Assembly (NCBI GenBank): GCA_036569045.1
Contig: DATCRI010000006.1
Location: 17,787 to 81,786 of the forward strand
Origin: Chthoniobacterales bacterium
GTDB taxonomy: Bacteria; Verrucomicrobiota; Verrucomicrobiia; Chthoniobacterales; JAATET01
Reading direction: 5' to 3'
Length of the DNA stretch: 64,000 nt
In this document: one piece after another, positions 54,589-64,000 of the stretch
Layout: each line of letters starts with the position of its first letter
Position numbering within the stretch: the first letter of the stretch is position 1
Notes under the pieces: model-generated
What the model saw: only the letters and a program-made list of their open reading frames with translations
Told to the model about the DNA's origin: nothing
Databases searched by the model: none
Made by a program: the position numbers and the translations under genes

Positions 54589-55215
54589 ATGCCTGACCGC
54601 ACCCACGACGATTTGGATTTTGATGATGAGGATGAGCCCACGTCCGTGGAGCTTCAATCCCAGGTCCAGAAGGCCCAGGCGGAACTGGCCGAACTGAAGC
54701 GCCGCTCCGACCAGATCGAGCGCGACAAACTCCGCCTCGAGGAACTCAGCCGCCGCCAGGACGAACTCGAAACCGGCCGGGCGGAGATGATCGACAAGTT
54801 CACTCGCGCCATGGTCGTCATCCAGCGCGAGACGCAGGACGCCGAGAAACGCCTCGACCAGCTTCACAACATTCACGAAGCCTTCATGAGCCACCAGCAG
54901 GCGCTCGAGGCCATCAATCCCAAGGCCTGGATCGGCCTCGACCTTGCCAAGGAACTCAGCAAGGCGCTGAGCTCCGTCGAGGAGGCCCGCACGGAATACA
55001 ACCGCTCGCGGCCCAAGCTTTCTGCCGAGTCCGCCTCAGCCGCCAGCGAGCCTCGCGGCGAAGGCGGCCTGCCCGCGGAGTATGAAGAATACTACGTCGG
55101 CGGGGATAAGGGCTTCTTCTACTGGTTCAAGGCCGGTCTCGCCTTCACCCTTCCTCTTACCGTTCTCAGCGTGCTCGGCCTCCTCGTCTGGATCTGGTCG
55201 CTCACCGCGAAATAA
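54589..55215 (+). CDS. Coiled-coil protein with C-terminal membrane helix
   Basis: A 208-residue protein: acidic start, long coiled coil (VELQSQVQKAQAELAELKRRSDQIER..., residues 20-110), and a single membrane helix near the C-terminus (about 180-205). Possibly a membrane scaffold. With the next gene it forms a pair ahead of the pdh operon. No family recognised. Confidence 0.6.
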   Translation: MPDRTHDDLDFDDEDEPTSVELQSQVQKAQAELAELKRRSDQIERDKLRLEELSRRQDELETGRAEMIDKFTRAMVVIQRETQDAEKRLDQLHNIHEAFMSHQQALEAINPKAWIGLDLAKELSKALSSVEEARTEYNRSRPKLSAESASAASEPRGEGGLPAEYEEYYVGGDKGFFYWFKAGLAFTLPLTVLSVLGLLVWIWSLTAK

Positions 55216-55221
55216 CCTTCG

Positions 55222-55614
55222 ATGCCTCCGAAAAAATCCTCGTCTTCCGGTTCCGGCCGGAACAAAGCCGAAGACCCCCTTCGTCTCGAGAAGAAGCGAC
55301 TGCTCGAGGAGCAGGAAAAGCTCATCCGTGAGCAGGAGCGGGCCCGCCGCCTCATCGAGGAAGCCCCGCGCCGGCTCGAGCAGCTCAAGCGCAAACAGCG
55401 CGAGCCGATCAAGATCCAGCTCTCCACGACGCGTGCCGGTCAGAAGACCTTCGGCATGCCGCACGATAAATTTCGCGACGATGCGAGCACGCCCCGCCGC
55501 CCGCGACTCCGCAAGGCCGACCGCAACATCGCCAAACTCCAGTTCGTCGTCTTCGTCGTCATCCTCGCGGTCATCCTTTTCATGGTCTGGCGCGCGGTGC
55601 CGACCTCGATGTAG
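55222..55614 (+). CDS. Small basic coiled-coil membrane protein
   Basis: A 130-residue protein: Lys/Ser-rich N-terminus, coiled coil (EKLIREQERARRLIEEAPRRLEQLK), and a C-terminal membrane helix (LQFVVFVVILAVILFMVW). Similar topology to the preceding gene, six bases apart, so they may work together. Confidence 0.6.
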   Translation: MPPKKSSSSGSGRNKAEDPLRLEKKRLLEEQEKLIREQERARRLIEEAPRRLEQLKRKQREPIKIQLSTTRAGQKTFGMPHDKFRDDASTPRRPRLRKADRNIAKLQFVVFVVILAVILFMVWRAVPTSM

Positions 55615-55677
55615 TCCGCAGTGCGGCCGAAGTCTTCGTTTGCAGCGCTCCCGCTTTCTTCATAACCTTCTCGGCCA

Positions 55678-56700
55678 ATGTCTGAAGTCGTGAAGGCGCG
55701 CAAGAGCGCAGGGCCGGACCCGGGCCAGCAATTCGTCAAGGCCTACCGCATCATGCTGTCCGCCCGGGTGCTCGAGGAGAAACTCGCCGCACTCTACCGC
55801 GCCGGCAAAATCAAGGGCGGCGTGTTTCTCGGCCGCGGGCAGGAGGCCCTCAGCGTCTCGGTCGGCATTCACCTGCACCAGGGCGACATTTTTGCCCCGC
55901 TCATTCGCGACCAGGCCGGCCGCATGGCTTTCGGCGACACGATTCTCGACACGCTCCGCACATATCTCGGCTCCTCGCTGGGCTCCATGCGCGGCCGCGA
56001 CGGCAACATCCACCGCGGTCGTCCGCGCGAGGGCTACTACGCAATGATCAGCCATCTCGGCGCGATGATTCCCACCGTGGCCGGCGGTCTGCTGGCCCGG
56101 CGTTTTCGCGGCGAACACGGCGTCGTCGGCGCGACCTGCCTCGGCGATGGCGGAACCTCTACCGGTGCCTTTCACGAGGGCCTGAACGCCGCCGCCGTCG
56201 AAAGACTCCCCCTCGTCGTCGTCGTCGCAAACAACCAATACGCCTACTCGACGCCAAACACCCGGCAGTTTGCCTGCGCCGATCTCGTCGACAAGGCCAT
56301 CGGCTACGGCGTCGCCGGGCACAAGGTCGATGCCACCGATCTCGAGGCCTGCCTGAAAACCGTCGGCGGCGCGATTGCCGCAGCCCGCGCGGGTGGCGGT
56401 CCGCAGTTGATCGTCGGCGATCTGCTCCGCCTCGTCGGCCACGGCGAGCACGATCCCGGCAAATACATCGACCCGAAACTCCGGAAACAGCACGTCGGCC
56501 GCGACTGCCTCGAGGTGGCCGGTGCCGTGATCGTCGAGAAAGGCTGGGCCACGAAGGAAGATCTCGCGCAATGGCGCGCCGAGGTGAAAGCCGAGGTCAA
56601 CACCACCGCCAATCGCGTCTCGCGCGAACCCGAGCCCGACCCGGGCGAGGAGGATTGGTGCGCCGTTTCCAATCGCGAGCTCGAAGACAATTTCGCATGA
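55678..56700 (+). CDS. pdhA: 2-oxoacid dehydrogenase E1 alpha (pyruvate dehydrogenase type)
   Basis: A 340-residue E1-alpha: GVFLGRGQEALSVSVG, GDGGTSTGAFHEGLNAAAV (thiamine-diphosphate-binding motif), and a tail PDPGEEDWCAV. It decarboxylates the oxoacid with E1-beta. Pyruvate is the most likely substrate, though branched-chain or acetoin types cannot be excluded. Operon with the next two genes. Confidence 0.9.
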   Translation: MSEVVKARKSAGPDPGQQFVKAYRIMLSARVLEEKLAALYRAGKIKGGVFLGRGQEALSVSVGIHLHQGDIFAPLIRDQAGRMAFGDTILDTLRTYLGSSLGSMRGRDGNIHRGRPREGYYAMISHLGAMIPTVAGGLLARRFRGEHGVVGATCLGDGGTSTGAFHEGLNAAAVERLPLVVVVANNQYAYSTPNTRQFACADLVDKAIGYGVAGHKVDATDLEACLKTVGGAIAAARAGGGPQLIVGDLLRLVGHGEHDPGKYIDPKLRKQHVGRDCLEVAGAVIVEKGWATKEDLAQWRAEVKAEVNTTANRVSREPEPDPGEEDWCAVSNRELEDNFA

Positions 56701-57662
56701 GCGTCACGTATCTCGAAGCCATCAAGGCGGCCCAGGACAAGGCGCTTGCCGACGACCACCGCGTGTTCATCTACGGGCAGGATGTCGGAAATTTCGGCGG
56801 CGCCTTCAAGGCAACCGAAGGACTCGCGCAGAAGTATCCCGGCCGCGTGCTCGACTCCCCGCTCAGCGAGGACGCGATCATGGGCATGGCCATCGGCGCC
56901 GCCATCGAAGGCGCCCGGCCGATCGTGGAAATGCAGTTCGCGGATTTCTCCACCTGCGGCCTCAACCAGATCATCAACCACGCCGCCACGCTCTATTACC
57001 GCACCGGCGTGAACTGCCCCATCGTCGTGCGCCTGCCCTCCGGCGGCACGCCCGGCGGCGGCCCCTTCCACAGCCAGAGCATGGAGGCGCTCTACGCCCA
57101 TTATCCCGGCCTGTTCGTAGTCACTCCCGCCACCGTCGAGGATGCCTACAGCATGCTACTCGGCGCGCTCGAGATCGAGGATCCCGTGATCTTCTGCGAG
57201 CACAAGTTTCTCTATAACCACCTCAAGGCCGACAGCCTGCCGACGGAGAGCCTGCCCATCGGCAAGGCCCGCATCGCCCGCCCCGGCCGCGATGCGACCA
57301 TCGTCACCCACAGCGCCATGCTCCACGAGGCGCTCGCCGCCGCGGAGGAAATCGCCGCCGACGGATTCCAGGTCGAGGTCGTCGACCTGCGCTCGGTGAA
57401 GCCTCTCGATACCGACACCGTGCTCGCATCGGTCGCCCGCACGGGCCGCCTGCTCTGCGTGAGCGAGGCATTTCCCTGGGGCAGCGTTTGCGCCGAGGTC
57501 ATTGCCCGCGTGACCGCCGAAGGCTTCGGCCTGCTGGACGCCGCGCCGCAGCGCCTGAACGCCAAGGACACTCCCATTCCCTACCACCCCGCGCTTTGGG
57601 GCACCCATCGGCCCACCGCCTCGGCCGTCGCCTCCGCCGCCCGCCAATTGCTCAAAGGATAA
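56697..57662 (+). CDS. pdhB: 2-oxoacid dehydrogenase E1 beta
   Basis: A 321-residue E1-beta: SVTYLEAIKAAQDKALADDH, PLSEDAIMGMAIGAAIEGARP, and GPFHSQSMEALYAHYPG. The ATG overlaps the E1-alpha stop (ATGA). Confidence 0.92.
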   Translation: MSVTYLEAIKAAQDKALADDHRVFIYGQDVGNFGGAFKATEGLAQKYPGRVLDSPLSEDAIMGMAIGAAIEGARPIVEMQFADFSTCGLNQIINHAATLYYRTGVNCPIVVRLPSGGTPGGGPFHSQSMEALYAHYPGLFVVTPATVEDAYSMLLGALEIEDPVIFCEHKFLYNHLKADSLPTESLPIGKARIARPGRDATIVTHSAMLHEALAAAEEIAADGFQVEVVDLRSVKPLDTDTVLASVARTGRLLCVSEAFPWGSVCAEVIARVTAEGFGLLDAAPQRLNAKDTPIPYHPALWGTHRPTASAVASAARQLLKG

Positions 57663-57666
57663 CGTC

Positions 57667-60565
<2,899 letters not shown>

Positions 60566-60780
60566 TTCATCTCCCGATATCGAGCCCATCGAGTTCGACT
60601 TCGTGGACCTGGCGAAGACATCACGGACAACGCCCTCTGCATTTTCCCAGGCGACAAGCTTGGGACCTGAGGCCGAGGTTGTGCCCCGCTTTGACACCGC
60701 CAAGGGCCTGTAAACTTCCTCCCCTGTGATGTCCGTCGCCTATGGTTTTCGGAGAGGGCAGTCGCCATAGCATGAGGAAA
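60566..60780. other. Intergenic between pyrG and a convergent gene
   Basis: An open frame in continuation of pyrG's strand (about 60567-60713) lacks a good start. Nothing else is seen. Confidence 0.5.
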
Positions 60781-62541
60781 TCACTCACGACCCGCTGCTG
60801 GCGAAGCGGCAGCGGGCACCCCGCTCGAAGAAACTTTCCGGTAAAGCAGGAGGAGTTTATCTCCATAGACCTTTTCGAAGACAATCTCGCGATCATTTAT
60901 TGTGGCAAATTGAGGGCGAAAGCGCAGGCGCGATCGGTCGGGAGCCAAGGGCTCCAAATCGGAAAGGAAGAAGGAAGACAGAGTTTTTTTGTTGGGTCGT
61001 CGCTTGCCGAGAATTCGCTCCTGGTAGAATTGCGGATCCGCGACGAGAAGATAAGAAATCCGTGGATCGACTAAGTGTTTTTGCGCGATGGCTTGAGTTT
61101 CAAGAGCGTGATGCTCAGGAGCGGGCATGTCACTGGGTGGCAGCATTCCCGCAATGTTTAGACCGAGAGGATTAAAGTTGCCATGCCCCCAGAAGACGAG
61201 TCCCGGCAGGCTCTCACGGGCGTAAAGGATCAGCCGATCATCTTTGAAGCGAAGAAAGTCCGAAACAATCCCGTCAGGTCGGCTTTTTTCGACCCAGCCA
61301 AGGAAACGCTTCTCTGCGTCATCCATCTGATCGCGCAACCTCCATACGCGCGGGACTTGCACGATCATTAAGACGGCCAAGGCAATCAGAGCCACCGCGA
61401 TCGCAGCACGTCCTGCCGCTCTCACTATCTCGGGAAAATTTTCGGAACGAAATCCAAGCGCCAATGAGATGGCAAGAAACGGCAGCGGACCCAACAAATA
61501 ACGTGCAAAGGGTTCAACATTGCCGCTCTGGACCCCGGAAAAGAGAAATGCGAAGCTAGCCAGGGCACACCAAATCGGCAGCGCCACCAGTGAGCGAGCC
61601 GCACGTAACCAAACCACCGGGCGGAGGGCGAATGGATAAATCGGCGGATTTTTACGAATCCGCCAAAACAAAGCGAGCCCTGCCCCCCCGAATAAGGCCA
61701 AAGGAATCAGTCCGTCAGGAAACGTCGCGGTCCAAAGGTGACCAAGCAGACGGTCGACTTTGGAAGCGGTGTCGCCCAGCGTATACAAACGATTGAAGTT
61801 TAGAAAGCTGGTCGGAGGTGCCAGAAATTCCGTGATCGCCAGACGGGTTACGAAATAGCCCGCCGAAATCGTTCCCCACGCGAGCACGTTCCACCATTTC
61901 AGGCGACCCCAGAGCACGAGCCATTGAAGGAAAATCACGACAATCGCCTCAGTCCGAAGCGTCGTAATGGCAAAATTACAGAGGGCCGCGGCGTAAACCC
62001 ATTCGAGCCGATGGGATTGCAATCCGCAAATCAGGGCCCAGAACCCCAACCCCATGAGTCCAAAGACGAAAATTTCCGTCAACCCCGAAGCCGCCTGATC
62101 CAAAGGAATACCGAAGCAGAAAATGAGCAGAATGGTTGCCAAGGCGGCCGTTGACCCCGCCAAGGCGTGAGCAACGCGAGAAAATCCCCATGTGCCCAGC
62201 ACAAAGGACAGCAAAGAGAGCGTTTGATACCAAAAAATCTTCCCATACCGGACGCCGAACTCCGGAAGAACCGAAGCGAGATTCCCAATAAAAATACGAT
62301 GGCCGGGAGGCCATGGAGCCACCAATTCCGATGAAGAAAAAAGACTGCTGGGCGGATTCGGCTCCTGCAACGCCATGATCGCGCGCACGCATCCGTCGCC
62401 AGAAGGCAGCACCCACTTTCCGCTCCAGATCACGAGCGTTCCGAAAATGAACGCTCCCGCCAACGCGGCCATACTCGTGGCATTGCAGAGCCACATTTTC
62501 CGATCACGGAATTCCTTACGTAACGAGGAAGAAAGATTCAT
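60781..62541 (-). CDS. Large membrane protein, glycosyltransferase-like
   Basis: A 586-residue protein with about ten to twelve membrane segments and hydrophilic N-terminus MNLSSSLRKEFRDRK. The layout (GDGCVRAIMALQEPNPPSS with an early acid loop, multiple helices, a C-terminal soluble part) is like lipid-linked glycosyltransferases of the GT39/PMT-type or similar. The diagnostic DE or DD motif is not certain, so function is open. Lower G+C than neighbours. Confidence 0.55.
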   Translation of the reverse strand: MNLSSSLRKEFRDRKMWLCNATSMAALAGAFIFGTLVIWSGKWVLPSGDGCVRAIMALQEPNPPSSLFSSSELVAPWPPGHRIFIGNLASVLPEFGVRYGKIFWYQTLSLLSFVLGTWGFSRVAHALAGSTAALATILLIFCFGIPLDQAASGLTEIFVFGLMGLGFWALICGLQSHRLEWVYAAALCNFAITTLRTEAIVVIFLQWLVLWGRLKWWNVLAWGTISAGYFVTRLAITEFLAPPTSFLNFNRLYTLGDTASKVDRLLGHLWTATFPDGLIPLALFGGAGLALFWRIRKNPPIYPFALRPVVWLRAARSLVALPIWCALASFAFLFSGVQSGNVEPFARYLLGPLPFLAISLALGFRSENFPEIVRAAGRAAIAVALIALAVLMIVQVPRVWRLRDQMDDAEKRFLGWVEKSRPDGIVSDFLRFKDDRLILYARESLPGLVFWGHGNFNPLGLNIAGMLPPSDMPAPEHHALETQAIAQKHLVDPRISYLLVADPQFYQERILGKRRPNKKTLSSFFLSDLEPLAPDRSRLRFRPQFATINDREIVFEKVYGDKLLLLYRKVSSSGVPAAASPAAGRE

Positions 62542-63056
62542 CAGAAGCGACTCAAGAAAGGCTCGCGGTCACGATTCATGCTCTGAAAACAGCGAATCTT
62601 GAATGCCAGACACCTCCCCAAAGAACGAATTCCCGAACTCGGGGGCAAGAATGATTTGGCGATACGCTTCCGGCGGAATATCCGGGACCTCAAGCGAATT
62701 CTCGAATTACGAACGCGGCCCGTCAGTCAACGGGATCAACGCAAAGATTCACCGCGGTCGTCGCGGATACCGGGAGATTTGGAATCTTCCAACCCCGTCA
62801 AACACGGCCGAAGACAAATACTGTCTGGCCAAAAACCATCCGCTTCCACAGCCATTGCCGGACCGTTTCGCTGGTCGTTCCGATCTCCAAAACGGGAAAA
62901 GGTCATGCAAATGGTGAAGCGACTTGTCGAAAATTGCGCCGCCAACCCGGATTTTCTCCGCGGCATGGAATCACTGGCGAAGCTTGAGATCAAATAGTTT
63001 CGCTTGCATGTTCCCGCTCCATCCCGGCGCGAATTTCCCCGACGAGGAAGAATGAT
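62542..63056. other. Intergenic region with no supported gene
   Basis: Several short open frames on both strands (for example 62603-62917) have no family resemblance. The base composition is lower in G+C than in the operons. A 15-bp repeat with the tal promoter region (AAGAATGATTTGGCG at 62647-62661 and 63048-63062) is present. Confidence 0.5.
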
Positions 63057-63084
63057 TTGGCGGAATCCCTCGCGAGGGTATAAA
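63057..63084 (+). promoter_or_regulatory. Predicted tal promoter with palindrome
   Basis: TTGGCG (63057-63062), 16 bases, TATAAA (63079-63084). The spacer holds the perfect 12-bp palindrome CCCTCGCGAGGG (63067-63078), a candidate operator. Confidence 0.55.
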
Positions 63085-63118
63085 TTTAGCCGTAACCCAA
63101 TTTTCAGAATCAAATCAT

Positions 63119-64000
63119 ATGAGCACCGCCACCGCCGTCAGTCAGCTGGATCAACTCAAGGAATTCACGACGGTCGTCGCCGACACGGGGGATTTCGAAT
63201 CGATCAAGGCATATTCGCCGGAGGACGCGACGACGAATCCGTCGCTGATCTTCAAGGCGGTGCAGCAGGAGGAATACAAGCCGCTGCTGGCCAGGGCGAT
63301 CGCCGATAACAAGGACTCGTCGCTGGCGGCCTCGAAGCTCGCCGACAAGGTGATCGACGACCTGCTCATCCTGTTTGGGACGGAGATCCTGAAGATCGTG
63401 CCCGGCCGGGTCTCGACGGAAGTCGACGCGCGCCTGTCCTTCGACACGGAGGCGACGATCGAGAAGGCGCGCTACCTCATCGGCCTCTACGAAAAGGCCG
63501 GCATCTCCCGCGAACGCGTGCTCATCAAGATCGCGTCGACATGGGAAGGCATCAAAGCCGCGGAAGTCGTGCAGAAGGAAGGCATCAACTGCAACCTCAC
63601 CCTGCTCTTCTCGCTCCCGCAGGCCATCGCCTGCGCCGAATCGGGCATCCGCCTCATCTCGCCCTTCGTCGGCCGCATTTACGACTACTACAAGGCCACG
63701 ACCGGCAAGGAATACACCGGCGCGGAGGATCCCGGCGTGCAGTCCGTCCAGACGATCTACAACTACTACAAGAAGTTCGGCTACGAGACGCAGGTCATGG
63801 GCGCGAGCTTCCGCAACGTCAGCCAGATCGTGGAACTCGCCGGCAGCGACCTGCTCACGATCAGCCCCGACCTGCTGCAGAAGCTCGCCGACTCCGACGC
63901 TCCCGTGGAGCGCAAGCTCAGCGTCGAGACCGCCAAGGCCTCCGATATCGAGAAGATCGCCGTCGACGAGAAGACCTTCCGCTGGCTGCTCAACGAAGAC
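63119..64000 (+). CDS. tal: Transaldolase (5' part)
   Basis: The first 294 codons are visible and the frame runs off the right edge. TalB type: [10 protein letters not shown] near residue 40, [16 protein letters not shown] with the Schiff-base Lys, and [16 protein letters not shown]. It moves a dihydroxyacetone unit in the pentose phosphate pathway. E. coli TalB is about 317 residues, so little is missing. Confidence 0.95.
   Translation, partial: MSTATAVSQLDQLKEFTTVVADTGDFESIKAYSPEDATTNPSLIFKAVQQEEYKPLLARAIADNKDSSLAASKLADKVIDDLLILFGTEILKIVPGRVSTEVDARLSFDTEATIEKARYLIGLYEKAGISRERVLIKIASTWEGIKAAEVVQKEGINCNLTLLFSLPQAIACAESGIRLISPFVGRIYDYYKATTGKEYTGAEDPGVQSVQTIYNYYKKFGYETQVMGASFRNVSQIVELAGSDLLTISPDLLQKLADSDAPVERKLSVETAKASDIEKIAVDEKTFRWLLNED

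Noticed and set aside
62736..63113. Minus-strand frame of 125 codons before tal
   Set aside because: Runs through the predicted tal promoter and resembles no family.

Overview
The window is 64 kb of G+C-rich bacterial DNA made of two parts. Positions 1 to about 21,634 are most of a Mu-like transposable prophage that runs off the left edge. Positions 21,635 to 64,000 are ordinary chromosome. The gene repertoire (Mla/MCE lipid transporter with a STAS-fused permease, KamA-type aminomutase, E1/E2 oxoacid dehydrogenase operon, amine-degradation cluster) and dense G+C-rich coding would suit a free-living Verrucomicrobiota-type organism. That placement is an inference; no rRNA or other phylogenetic marker is present to settle it.

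Prophage. A Ner-like HTH gene and a S24-type repressor are divergent around 13.35 kb. Leftward from there (minus strand) lie a ParB-like protein, the MuA-like transposase, the MuB-like ATPase, an AP2-like protein, a DUF3164 protein, several small regulators, and then a complete diversity-generating retroelement (DGR): two paralogous variable proteins, Avd, the template repeat, an inserted cytosine-C5 methyltransferase and the reverse transcriptase. A Mu F-like head gene follows and leaves the window. Rightward from the repressor (plus strand) lie lysis genes (lipase-like protein, lipoprotein, CHAP endolysin, tiny membrane peptides), a DUF3486 protein, a terminase split into ATPase and nuclease genes, and a DUF935 portal. 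The prophage end, with two transposase-type repeats and a TG...CA terminus, lies at about 21,634 inside a copper amine oxidase gene, which it breaks.

The DGR is the main find. The 98-bp template (2453-2550) aligns without gaps to two variable repeats (2999-3096 and 3866-3963). All 24 substitutions (15 and 9) fall at template adenines of the minus strand and change up to ten surface positions at the C-termini of two lectin-fold-like proteins. The methyltransferase between template and RT, translationally coupled to the RT, is not a standard DGR part.

Chromosome. From 27.67 down to 21.63 kb (minus strand) lies a tight amine-catabolism operon: cupin, DmmA-like protein, ferredoxin reductase, heme-dependent oxidative N-demethylase (DUF3445), acyl-CoA-dehydrogenase-fold flavoprotein, SDR and the broken amine oxidase. 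A PII gene with a sigma-54-like promoter is divergent from it. Then follow an old-yellow-enzyme/ArsR pair, trpS, a ligase-associated helicase with PdeM, hydrolases, tRNA-Met, an M48 protease with an rRNA-type methyltransferase, a nucleotidyltransferase-like gene, an Mla operon, pabB, a GH-like lipoprotein/hydrolase region, a mini-RNase III-like gene, cytosine deaminase, M42 peptidase, ppk, an ICMT-like methyltransferase, kamA, an RlmI-like methyltransferase, two coiled-coil membrane proteins, pdhABC, pyrG, a large membrane glycosyltransferase-like protein and the start of transaldolase.
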